From the NCBI RefSeq assembly GCF_910592395.1, contig NC_088325.1:1738001-1802000 (forward strand): a stretch of DNA of 64,000 nucleotides, in the 5' to 3' direction. Position 1 is the first letter of the stretch; every line of letters begins with the position of its first letter. The notes beneath the pieces are model-generated. The model was not told where the DNA came from, ran no database searches, and saw only the letters and a list, made by a program, of their open reading frames with translations. This document shows, in pieces, positions 23,801 to 33,783 of this stretch. The position numbers and the translations under genes are program-made. The stretch comes from Lineus longissimus (lineage: Eukaryota; Nemertea; Pilidiophora; Heteronemertea; Lineidae).

Positions 23801-26800
23801 CTTACTGATTTTGACTTCAACATCAGGCGGAACTGAAAACAAAAGGTATTACTGATTAATCTAAGGAAAACCTAAGAGATTGGTGTAGCATGCTAAAACA
23901 AAGCTCTAGTGAGTTGGTTTTAAATAGAAATCCAACCCATTTTGGCCAAATAATTAGGTATTTGAAGTTTGCATGGTGGAAGACTGTTTGGCGAAGATTG
24001 CACTTCAAAGAAGTGTTTGAACTGACCAGTGGTAATTACTACATGTATAGTCTGATATTTTGAGGGAGATACATGTATTTGTAGTTGAAAATATGCCGGC
24101 TCATGATCGAGAGGTACGCAGGCAAAATTGTCCATGCATGGATCATTGATGGGCCCATGGGTGGATGCACTGATGGCCCATGCACCACCTATTGTTGGAA
24201 ATTCCATCATAGGCCCACTGCCGTTGGTTCCCTTAAAAATGACCATATGCAGTAAAGTATAAACCCATCGGAGTAGCAGTCCAGTCACCAAGTCTGACAG
24301 TGGATATATGATGGGGATTCTCCATCATTTATCCATGGTTGGGCCTATGGATGGAACGATGATAATCAATCGCCATCATAGATCAATGGATGAACACTTT
24401 TTCTTGTGTAGTTGGTTTTCATTTGCGTATCTGGTGCATCTAGAATTCAAGACAGATTAGATTGTATTTTGTATCACCCGATTCTTTTTCAACAAGTCGT
24501 GCCATATGAAACTTTAAACTCAACCCCCCCCCCCCCCCCCTGTAAATCTACAAGATCCTCCTCGAAATTAAAACTTAGATGGTGGCTTCTTTGAAGCTGT
24601 ACCAACCGGCGCACCCTTGTTTCTACCCACTGACAAGGCTTATTATAAACCGCGAGATGCGGAATGCGAAATCGCGAGATGCCAACCTCAGTGGGAGAAC
24701 CACCCGCCACAGAATGTGTTGCAAATATTAAACCTGAAAAGACGAACATTCATGAGACCGAGGCTATAGCGGGGAGCTATCTTATCCATGGTAGTCTGTC
24801 AAAAACCAATTATTTTTCTTGTCGATTCTTTTCTGTTGATTATTAAATGAGGTTCCATACTTGGCGTGAAGCTACTCTCTTAATTGAGTGTCTGAGATGT
24901 GTTTAGTCTGTCACGTGCAGACTCATGCATTATACATTTGTGAGTCTGCCTCACGATTGGCTCATAGTGGCTACACACTGGCAACCAATCGGGAGCTAAT
25001 TCGTAAGGGACAACGTATATTACAGAGTTAGTCGTCGATTTTTATCATGAAATTTGTTATTGAAATAAGCAGCACGTGCATAACAAGAATCAAATTCGTG
25101 TAATTTATGAATGAAACAGAAAACTTATAGGACAAACTAACAGTTAGCATTTCTTTCGCATCGTATAGAACATTTAAAACGTATGAATATATTCCTGTTG
25201 CGAATAACACAAAGAAAATCGTTTAGAATTAGGCCCACGGCATTGGCCGCTTAAGCGCCACTGACGTTGGTACCTAATAGTATTAGGCTAGGATGTGTTA
25301 TGATTTTTACGGGTATCGAAAAACGGTGAACACATAGATTGAAAGAACATTGGAAATCCCCGCGAGTGTGGCTTTACAAACAGCTTTTGGCCAATGTTCA
25401 TACGATAAAGTAAAAAAAACACCACTGAGTCATACCAAACAGCGTATGAAACAGCGTATGATTTTTATTAAGCTCTTGTACCAGCTCGTACTGCATGCCA
25501 TGCTCCCTTGCGGTAGAATGCAAGTGAACGAAAATGATCCTGAATGTGGCCTCTTCAAAATAGTTTGCCAAGTGAAACCTTCTTAGGGCAGAAGAAGCGG
25601 GGCGCCTGATTCAGGAGGAGGAATTGGGATATGGAGTTTAGTTGCTATAGAGGCCCTGTCAGAGATTATCACTAAATCCCCTGAAAGTGTGTCGTCTGTT
25701 TGGACATACATGTAGGTGCATGTAGCCTCTGTCTAGTCTTCGGACACACTTCCATTGAATGTAGAATTTCATGGCACCAGAAAAATGGTGATTGTTATGG
25801 TCCGGTGAAGTAGAAGATCTTGGGGCAGGCAGGAAAGTAATGATTACTCATCTCGCGATTTCTCAACAGATGTGGTCCTCCTGGTTTGACGTTACAAATG
25901 GCTCGGCTTAATAACGAACAGTCCAAATTCCGAGATATTGACACTCTTCTCTTATAAGAGCGATTTTCAGTGCTGCATTGACTTTTTTAACATACCGAAA
26001 ACATCAAACTGGTTAGTGGCCATAACTCCCACATCTTACCCAACATATAATCTCAATCTGGTTGCGGCCTTTCGTTACAACTTCCCTATTATGTACATTG
26101 TATTACATATCGTTCCGTCGTTTCACTATCTCCTTTAAGGATGAATTTGTGTTCAGCACTGATTTGTGTATTTTTCAAACTTACCTAAAACATCCAATTT
26201 CGGCGAGTTTGTAGCTACTTGTCCATCAGCCTCACACAACCAAAGCCCACGGTCCGAACGTTGAACATTACTTAACTGAAAATTATAGTTATTCTTATCA
26301 CATTGAATCTTTGTTAATCTTGATTCGTACCCCTTTAAAACAGCAGAGCAACCGCTGGTAACCATGTCGAAAGAGACTTTCTTGATGAAGTGCAACTCGT
26401 GCCACCACCTTACAACTTTGGCGGTTCCACCCGCAATGTTACAACTCAGCGTTATCGTTTCTCCGAGGCGTGTACGTGAATTGCTGATGGTATTCGTTAC
26501 TGTATAATCAGGAGAATCTGAAATTAGAAAATGAAGACACGATCTTTTGTCAATGTACACAGGATAACACATTACGAAGTAACATTGTATTCTAAAACAA
26601 CTGGGTTGGGAATGAACCGCACATTACAGTGTAAATGCACTATGCGCCAATGAAGCCTCGTTTTGAATTCAGCGGTTTGGGCTAGACAAGCATTACCGCT
26701 TGGGTTGGTGCAAAATGTGGAAGCATTTAAAAAACATTTAAAACCACATTATTTGACATTTGATTTTGAGATGTTTGAGAATAGAAATTGACACCTCCAG

Positions 26801-29291
26801 TGAGGTTTCAATTCCCTACACAATGTCGACAAGGTGGAACACTTTTGTGGGACTTGATGATTATTCGAACGAGAAAATGATGATACGAAGGAAATTTTTT
26901 GAGTGGCTTCGCAACTCTTTAGTAATTTTGGTTGTAATTTTTTGTAATATGTCCTACACGCGTCTGACCAGCACTCAACTGATGTGGTCCTCCTGGTTTG
27001 ACCTCACAGATAGCGCGGCATGATAAGGAACATTCCGAATTTTATCGAGCGATTTTGAATGCTGCATTGACTTTTTTAACATATCAAACTCATCAAATCT
27101 GGTATATGGCCATCACTCCAGCATCTCACCTAACACATCATCTCAATCTGATTGCGACCTTATTAATTACAACTTTCCGTTATCGTTCCGTCGTTTCACT
27201 ATCTCCTTTAAGGATGAATTTGAATTCTGCATTGATATATGTATTTTCCATACTTACCTGAAACATATAATCTCAGCATGCTTGTGGCTACTTGTCCATC
27301 AGCCTCACACAACCAATACCCGCTGTCCGAAAGTTGAACATTATTTAATTGAAAATTATAGTTATCCTTATCACATTGAATGTTTCTTAATCTTGATTTG
27401 TACCCCTTTAAAACAGCAGAGCAACCGCTGGTAACCATCTTGACAATATAAGGTCTGAAGCGCCAATGGTGCCACCACCTTACATGTTTTACATCGCTGG
27501 CGGTTCCACCCGCAATGTTACAACTCAGCGTTATCGTTCCTCCGTGGCGTGCACGTGAATTGCTGATGGTATTCGTTACCGTATAATCAGGAGAACCTGA
27601 AATTAGAAAATGAAGACACGATCTTTTGTCAATGTACTCAGACCAACACATTACGAAGTAACATTGTATTCTAAAACAACTGGGTTGGGAATGAACCGCA
27701 CATTACAGTGTAAATGCACTATGCGCCAATGAAGCCTCGTTTTGAATTCAGCAGTTTGGGCTAGACAAGCATTACCGCTTGGGTTGGTGCAAAATGTGGA
27801 AGCATTTCAAAAACATTTAAAACCACATTATTCGACTTTGAATTTTGAGATGTTTGAGAATAGAAATTGATACCTCGAGTGAGGTTTCAATTCCCTACAC
27901 AATGTCGACAAGGTGGAACACTTCTGTGGGAATTGATGATTATTCGAACGAGAAATGATGATACGAAGGAGATGTTTTGAGTGGCTTCGCAGCGCTTCAG
28001 TAATTTTGGTTGTAATTTTTTGTAATATGTCCTACACGCGTCTGACCAACACTCAATTGATGTGGTCCTCCTGGTTTGACCTCACAGATAGCGCGGCATG
28101 ATAAGGAACATTCTGAATTTTATCGAGGGATTTTGAGTGCTGCATTGACTTTTTTAACTTATCGAACTCATCAAATCTGGTATATGGCCATCACTCCAGC
28201 ATCTCACCTAACAAATCATCTCAATCTGATTGCGACCTTATTAATTACAACTTCCCGTTGTTCCGTCGTTTCACTATCTCCTTTGAGGATGAATTTGTGT
28301 TCTGCATTGATATATGTATTTTTCAAACTTACCTGAAACATCCAATATCAGCCAGTCTGAGGCCTTTTGTCCATCAGCCTCACAAAACCAACGCCCACTG
28401 TTCAAAGGTTGAACATTACTTAATTGAAAATTATAGTTATTCTTATCACATTGAATGTTTGTTAATCTTGATTCGTACTCAATGATATCAGAAACAGAGC
28501 AACCGCTGGTAACCATTACGACAATCATGATGAAGTCCATCTCGTGCCACCACCTTACATGTTTTACATCGCTGGCGGTTCCACCCGCAATGTTACAACT
28601 CAGCGTTATCGTTTCTCCGAGGCGTGGATGTGAATTGCTGATGGTATTCGTTATCTTTAACTCAGGAGTACCTAAGATTAGAAAATGAAGACACGATCTT
28701 TTGTCAATGCAAACAGACCAACACATCACGAATTAACATTGTAACAATGTTAACAAGGTGGATCAATAGTGGGAATAGAGGATTATTCGAATCAAAAAAT
28801 TGTGATACGAAGCAAATGTTTTGAGTGACTTTGCAGCGCTCTAAATATTTTGGCTTTCATTGCCAAATATCCTACCAACATGTGAAATATATCTCTCATA
28901 GTTGTTTCCTTTTTTGGCTTTCGAAGAACGTATTTTTCAATTTAAAGTTGGCCGCTGATTCCAGTTTTCTTGGTTTAGTGTTTAGGCTGGGACAGTTATG
29001 CTTATGGCTATAAGCTTTAGCTATCGATTCGATTATATTAAACTAGTGACTTCACTGGGCTGCCAAAGGGTAACCGACTTGATTAGCTTTACCCAAGGTT
29101 TTTTTACATTGGCCATCCTTATAGTACCATAATCGTGACAATCAGGAATAAGTAGCCAACTCTGTTTTACTAATAACATATATTGCAGCAGTGAACAGCA
29201 ATCACCGCGATAATAAAAAATGTAAACTACGCAAAAATGACTTACCTCTGATCAAGAGTAGTGAAAGTATCGAAAGTTGTAGAAGTTTCAT
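11122..29291 (-). CDS. Receptor gene A: Ig/FN3 transmembrane receptor, 14 exons, 1411 aa
   Basis: Exons (plus coordinates, in gene order): 29246-29291, 28333-28671, 27258-27596, 26185-26517, 23539-23832, 22870-23169, 21144-21440, 20470-20769, 15184-15480, 14516-14815, 13145-13462, 12482-12766, 12233-12302, 11122-11839. All are bounded by AG/GT and total 4236 nt with no internal stop. Order: signal peptide (1-16), three V-type Ig (about 17-352), six C2-type Ig in three two-exon modules (353-948), two fibronectin III domains (949-1149), one transmembrane helix (1150-1172), then a 239-residue tail. It is probably a cell-surface adhesion or recognition receptor. The ligand is unknown. Intron 8, between the second and third C2 modules, holds about 3.5 kb of transposon sequence. 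The N-terminal exon is shared with gene B. The splice model is inferred; transcripts could skip symmetric exons. Confidence 0.85.
12233..12302 (-). CDS. Gene A transmembrane exon
   Basis: A 70-nt exon after the strong acceptor TTTCTTTACAG, with donor GTAAGC. It encodes AAVGGLVGAGIVAIPGVILA followed by VILW, an uncharged Gly/Ala/Val/Ile helix with GxxxG-like spacing. An acceptor further upstream would put the frame out of phase, which decides this exon boundary. Confidence 0.85.
12482..13462 (-). CDS. Gene A fibronectin type III domain pair (two exons)
   Basis: Exon 13145-13462 encodes FN3-1 (GPPSKPCKLEVVN, TLTWISEINGG, then WYMFRVRSRNSHTG). Exon 12482-12766 encodes FN3-2 (EKPKTSLKGVNRIG, VTVGWERVTGK, SYYYYMVVEDGGDVV). 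Both show the FN3 core Trp in strand B and the Tyr/Phe-x-Val/Arg pattern of strand F. FN3-2 has two cysteines (YCLTGTADC) that could form a local disulphide. Each exon is phase 1-1. Confidence 0.85.
14160..16577 (-). repeat. Gene A C2-Ig module 1 (membrane-proximal), exons 15184-15480 and 14516-14815
   Basis: A tandem-duplicated genomic module of about 2.4 kb. Its first exon encodes a C2/I-set Ig (PPDVQVKIS, FECATSVGHQPE, SGTYSCKAWNLGG). Its second encodes an Ig whose B-strand Cys is replaced (ASFELFILANPTP) while the F-strand Cys remains (GNYTCSV). Sequons NMT and NYT are present. The first exon encodes the same protein as its counterpart in module 2, and both lack the roughly 0.4 kb of intron present in the other modules, so the pair is a recent duplication or conversion. 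Confidence 0.85.
16580..18680. mobile_element. Two tandem copies of a 1.07-kb inserted element in a gene A intron
   Basis: Copy 1 starts at 16578-16580 and copy 2 at 17649-17651, both with AGCCCCCCTCTTAGGAGGGG, 1071 bp apart and nearly identical for about 1 kb. The block is absent from sister modules, where CCTAATA joins directly to GTATTAGGCTAGG (for example at 22515-22530). Each copy carries GGGGGG...CCCCCC hairpins. Copy 2 lacks the third hairpin and has longer C and G runs. No transposase is seen. A TA target duplication is possible. Confidence 0.7.
18710..20140. mobile_element. 1.43-kb element with long inverted repeats and 7-8-bp target duplication
   Basis: The left end AGGGTAGTTGTAAAACAAGA continues into GAAACACAGAAAC-type repeats for about 70 bp, and the right end 20065-20140 is its inverted complement. 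GATTTGT flanks both sides (18703-18709 and 20141-20147). The uninterrupted site TATGATTTGTACGGCTACTCC exists at 22540-22560. No transposase is recognised. The target-duplication length and AGGG end are compatible with a hAT-like element, but the class is open. Confidence 0.8.
19385..19526. repeat. Fold-back repeat with 51-bp arms nested in the 1.43-kb element
   Basis: The arm GAATGTACAAAAGAACAGGA... is matched by its inverted complement ending ...TTCTATTGTACATTC with about three mismatches. The loop is about 40 bp and contains ACATACATGTAGTGT. It could be a small MITE inserted into the larger element. Confidence 0.75.
20148..22540 (-). repeat. Gene A C2-Ig module 2, exons 21144-21440 and 20470-20769
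   Basis: The same two-exon layout as module 1, phase 1-1 overall. The first Ig exon gives FECATSVGHQPEIISRYQWL, identical at protein level to module 1. The second keeps FELFIIANPTP (no B-strand Cys) and GNYTCSV. Its last residues read KFKLKPG rather than KLFKPG, an in-frame deletion shared with module 3. Confidence 0.85.
22541..25290 (-). repeat. Gene A C2-Ig module 3, exons 23539-23832 and 22870-23169
   Basis: The most N-terminal C2 module. The first exon reads FECATSGGYPEHIERHQWLW, closer to genes B and C than to modules 1 and 2. The intron retains the GCATGGATCATTGATGGGCC segment at 23900-24290 that modules 1 and 2 have lost. A C tract of about 18 bases lies at 24523-24540. Confidence 0.85.
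26185..26517 (-). CDS. Gene A V-type Ig domain 3 exon
   Basis: A 333-nt exon, phase 1-1. It has canonical ITLSCNIAGG, VVRWWHELHF and SDRGLWLCEADGQ, with an extra cysteine pair SGCSAV/NIQCDKN. Trp replaces the usual Tyr two residues before the F-strand Cys. Confidence 0.85.
27258..27596 (-). CDS. Gene A V-type Ig domain 2 exon
   Basis: A 339-nt exon, phase 1-1. ITLSCNIAGGTASDVKHVRW is followed by a divergent loop (HHWRFRPYIVKM), then SGCSAVLKGYKSRL and SDSGYWLCEADGQ. The SGYWLC motif recalls the DSGxYWC of pIgR/CD300-type V domains. Confidence 0.85.
28333..28671 (-). CDS. Gene A V-type Ig domain 1 exon
   Basis: A 339-nt exon directly after the signal peptide exon. ITLSCNIAGG and VRWWHEMDFIMIVVMV precede SGCSVSDIIEYESRL, NIQCDKN and NSGRWFCEADGQ. 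The loop after RWWH differs strongly from domains 2 and 3 while the flanking text is near identical. Confidence 0.85.
29246..29291 (-). CDS. Gene A signal peptide exon
   Basis: Encodes MKLLQLSILSLLLIR plus one base, then donor GTAAGT. A Lys followed by a Leu/Ile/Ser core is a typical secretory signal. The identical exon starts gene B at 46549-46594. The next exon begins GTPE, near the likely cleavage site. Confidence 0.85.
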
Positions 29292-30219
29292 CGCGATCAG
29301 AGTTGTAGTTGGCTGGGAAATTCGAGCATGGAGAGATTAGTTTACACTGCTATCTAAAGTTACTCCATTTGAACGCGATAACTACTCTCGGCATCAAGTA
29401 GGCGATGACTCTGGATCATGTGATGGTAAGGCATCAAGTTTTGTGACCAGATAACGTCATGTTGGTTGATCTGACCTACTGGTCTGGTATTCCTTCCGAT
29501 CGTTGACATAGCAAACTATCAGATGTGTATATGGTCTCTTACTCAAACAACATATTTTCCGTGACAAAAAAATAGCAAACAGAAGTTTGACAGGCGAATA
29601 TAAAATATGATATAATTAGCAAGAACAAAGAAGCATGATATACATTGTACTCTCAACTCATGATCAGTTATACCGTATACTGATATCGGTCTGAAAATGT
29701 TAAGTCCATGAACTTTCCGTTGATGACTGTCGCTACTGGGTCTAGATGAGCAGATGGCGACTCTTGACCGTGAGCAATATCGTCACTCAAGTGACTTGGA
29801 GCCAACTCTTGAGCGCCATCGGCTTGTCATGTGCAGCTCTCGGCCGTGTTTTGACCGGGATGGTCGTGTTACAAGCAAACATAACAAAAGGTGACATCGC
29901 CCGATTAGGTCACCGTACTGAATAAGTGACAAAAATCAACTGATTATGTGACATCGCCCGATTAAGTGACACAAATCAAAAGGTTATAGGTGACCGACGT
30001 ACCAACGATTGAGGTTGATGACGAAACTAAGCATTGTAGTTTTAATCAAGGACTTATCCAGTGACGAATTTAGGGGAATTATCCCGAAAGGTTGCATTTT
30101 CGAACAGTGCACACTGTAGTTACCAGTGTTAAAACCGCTTCCACTCGGGTGTTCAGTTCGACTTCAGGCAAGTTTCAAACTATGGCCTTTGACAGACACC
30201 TCGAAAGATATTCTGGAGG

Positions 30220-30545
30220 TTCACATCAATACTGTCACAACACCCGTAAATCTTCACCACCTCCTGGACTGTCAGCACCCCTGCACAAAGACAGCGAGGC
30301 GGTTCACATCAATACTGTCACAACACTCGTAAATCTTCACCACCTCCTGGACTATCAGCACCCCTGCACATAGACAGCGAGGCGGTTCACATCAACACTG
30401 TCACAGCAACCGGTAAAGCTTCACCACCAGCTGGACTATCAGCACCCCTGCACATAGACAGCGAGGCGGTTCACACAGCAACCGGTAAAGCTTCACCACC
30501 TGCTGGACTATCAGCACCCCTGCACAATATAGACATCGAGGCAAA
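30220..30545. repeat. 83-bp minisatellite upstream of gene A, four copies
   Basis: The unit contains TTCACATCAACACTGTCACA, CTTCACCACC, GGACTATCAGCACCCCTGCA and AGACAGCGAGGCGG. The last copy is shortened. The array lies about 0.9 kb upstream of the start codon. Confidence 0.9.
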
Positions 30546-31377
30546 CAATTATAACTCTATGTGGGAATGAATATACAAGAGTTATGGAATACCAGCATTG
30601 GCTTTTCCAACTACACGCATAAAAAGAGTCTTTCAATATATGGAAGGTCTGATATAACTGTCAATTGCTTGAATACATCAGGAGCTGGCGCATCCTCAAA
30701 AGGCAAATAGGCTAGAAATGCCCAAGAGCGTTCATCAGAAGTTAGAGGTATCGCCTTTTACCGTCATGAGGCCAGGAATGGGCACGGTTGTGATATTCGA
30801 AAAACTTCTGTTGTGTTTACAAAATGATTTATCTACGAATTGAGGAAATGAAAGAGATAGCACTGGCAGAGATCTCATCATAATCGCCATGAAAAAAATC
30901 CTGTCCAATTCGGTCACAAAATAAATCTCTGACGAAGCTGATTAACTACCGAGTTAATGTGTTTCCTGACAATCAAAGGGCCTACATAACTCATTAATTC
31001 AGAGGGACCATTGTTTAGTCTGAGTACGGTTTCATCTTCATTTGTAATAACCCCATTAAGTAATTATCACATTAAAAAAATGCATATGCACCATGCAATC
31101 ATAATTTCAATGACAAATCATCATCCACCATCATCATACATGTAGACCCATGGCATGGCAATGAGTCATTTTCATTCCTATATCAAAGACATTGGTAGAT
31201 TCTTCCCGGGTGTAATGCAAACTATGGATACATTAAATACCTTACAGGATCGGAATGGTGGTGACCGTCGATTAAGTCAGGAATCTCGACTACAAACATG
31301 ACTATACCGTGCTAAAATGAATGAAATATATTACAAAGTCACTCATTTGAAAAGATTTAAGGAATTTTTTCCTGCAT

Positions 31378-31560
31378 TCATAACATAAGTAGTTTACCTA
31401 TCATTAGTTCATCAAGGAAAATGTTCTTTAAGAAGAAAGGGATTAAATCCATGAGAAAGACATTACAAATGTAGGGCGGAATGTTGTGGCCTTGACGGAG
31501 TCCTGTACCAATGAAAACCGGCGTGACGTAAACGACGGTCACAACCTTCCCTATATTATA
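31378..31560 (-). mobile_element. Reverse-transcriptase-like LINE remnant, copy 3
   Basis: Diverged copy (IGTGLRQGHNIPPY, NVFLMDLIPFFLKNIF) within the gene A upstream region. An in-frame upstream extension to 31677 reads LLLPYQKILKWTP. It pairs with 48863-49045 upstream of gene B. Confidence 0.45.
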
Positions 31561-32056
31561 CAATACATCATGTATTACACAAGCGCTCTGTACGTTGGTT
31601 TTGTCACAAAGCACATAAAAACACTTCGACATAGGTGTCCATTTAAGAATTTTCTGATAGGGTAGCAGCAAAACCACCGCCGCCGCGACGAGGAATGCGT
31701 TAATAGGTCGATATTACAACTAGAACAAAGAAGTAATATATGTTGTATCGGCTCGTGATCCCAATCACCAATATCATGATAAAATTTACAACATTCCAAT
31801 ACCAATTGCTTTTTTCTTACATATAGTCTCAAAAAGCATATTTCTATGATAGCCTCACTCTGTAGATTTAGAATCAACCATAGATTGAGGATCCACTTTC
31901 ATCCCAGCCATGTATTTACCACAACTTGACATTTTGATAAGCTCTATTTCACTGTGCAACTCTCCCTGTCTTTGATGAATACATGTCGCTGCCCAAAATT
32001 CATGACAGTTTTGTTAGTAATTCTTATTATACATGCATAACTAAATAAATGTGGTA

Positions 32057-32968
32057 AGCCTGCTAAACGATCCAACCTCGCCATCTCGGATACATGCAAT
32101 CCACATACAAGTCCAAGCCTTCTATAAACGATCCAACCATACCATCTCGGATACATGCAATCAACATACAAGTCCAAGCCTTCTATAAACGATCCAACCT
32201 CGCCATCTCGGATACATGCAATCAACATACAAGTCCAAGCCTATTAAAAACGATCCAACCATACCATCTCGGATACATGCAATCAACATACAAGTCCAAG
32301 CCTATTAAAAACGATCCAACCATACCATCTCGGATACATGCAATCAACATACAAGTCAAAGCCTTCTATAAACGATCCAACCTCGCCATCTCGGATACAT
32401 GCAATCAACATACAAGTCCAAGCCTTCTATAAACGATCCAACCTCGCCATCTCGGATACATGCAATCAACATACAAGTCCAAGCCTTCTATAAACGATCC
32501 AACCATACCATCTCGGATACATGCAATCAACATACAAGTCCAAGCCTTCTATAAACGATCCAACCTCGCCATCTCGGATACATGCAATCAACATACAAGT
32601 CCAAGCCTTCTATAAACGATCCAACCATACCATCTCGGATACATGCAATCAACATACAAGTCCAAGCCTTCTATAAACGATCCAACCTCGCCATCTCGGA
32701 TACATGCAATCAACATACAAGTCCAAGCCTATTAAAAACGATCCAACCATACCATCTCGGATACATGCAATCAACATACAAGTCCAAGCCTTCTATAAAC
32801 GATCCAACCTCGCCATCTCGGATACATGCAATCAACATACAAGTCCAAGCCTTCTATAAACGATCCAACCATACCATCTCGGATACATGCAATCAACATA
32901 CAAGTCCGAGCCTTCTATAAACGATCCAACCTCGCCATCTCGGACACATGCAATCAACATACAAGTCC
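32057..32968. repeat. 61-bp minisatellite array 3, about 15 copies, with dimeric order
   Basis: Same unit as array 1. CTCGCC and CATACC subtypes alternate through most of 32460-32968, making a 122-bp higher-order repeat. Some units carry CTATTAAAAA instead of CTTCTATAAA. Confidence 0.95.
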
Positions 32969-33302
32969 CAATTGGTTTATCAATCGTGGTCATCAGCAAA
33001 ATTTAAGGCAATGCCTAGCTTTTAACATCTTATTCTGAAATCGATATAGCATATTTACAAAGCTATAAATGAATAGAAGCTTATATTTTTGGAAGTGATA
33101 CTTCACTGGAGATATTGGTTCACATCCCCACCACTAGGGCTGCTAGACTCTTCCCGGGTGTATATATAATGCAGACTATGGATATATTCATTATCTGCAA
33201 CTGATAGGACCGAAGTGGTGGTGACCGTCGCTTACATCAGGACCCTCGACTACAATTATGACTATACCGTGCTAAAATGAACGAAATATATTACAAAATC
33301 AC

Positions 33303-33506
33303 TCATTCGAAAAGAGTTAAGGACGTTTTTGCTGCAATCATAATATAAGAATTTAGTTCACCCGTCATCTGTTCATCAAGGAAAATGTACTTATAGAAGA
33401 AAGGGATTAAATCCGTGAGAATGAGATTATAAATGTAGGGCGGAATGTTGTGGCCTTGACGGAGTCCTGTACCAATAAAAACCGGCGTGACGTAAACGAC
33501 GGTCAC
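33303..33506 (-). mobile_element. Reverse-transcriptase-like LINE remnant, copy 4
   Basis: Frame with TGLRQGHNIPPY and NLILTDLIPFF, 277 bp past the gene B stop codon. Confidence 0.45.
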
Positions 33507-33783
33507 AACCTTCCCTACAGACTACGTTGACAATACAATATATCAAGTTATACACGGGCGCCACCTGTACGTCGGTGATGTCACAAGCACATACAAACAC
33601 CTCGACAGAGGTGTCCCTTTAAAAATTTTCTGATCGGTCTTAATAGGGTACCAGCCACGGCAGCCGCGACGTGACTCTGACTGTCACTAGGGTATTTCGT
33701 TGGTGTGGCAGAGACGAGAATGTTGTCTGTTTGACGCACACACAAGTTATAATCAGCGCCACCTATTGGGATGTTGATACCTA

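Larger units (their letters stand above)
29292..31560. promoter_or_regulatory. Upstream region of gene A, homologous to that of gene B
   Basis: Colinear with 46595-49050 apart from small indels and minisatellite copy number. It includes direct repeats GTGACATCGCCCGATTA near 29895 and 29950. No TATA box or defined site could be assigned. It is named regulatory only because it is the conserved 5' flank. Confidence 0.4.

Noticed and set aside
25350-25586. Plus-strand frame shared by gene A and B introns as a nested gene
   Set aside because: Only two recent duplicates exist and they show frame-neutral as well as frame-disturbing changes nearby. No splice or domain evidence.
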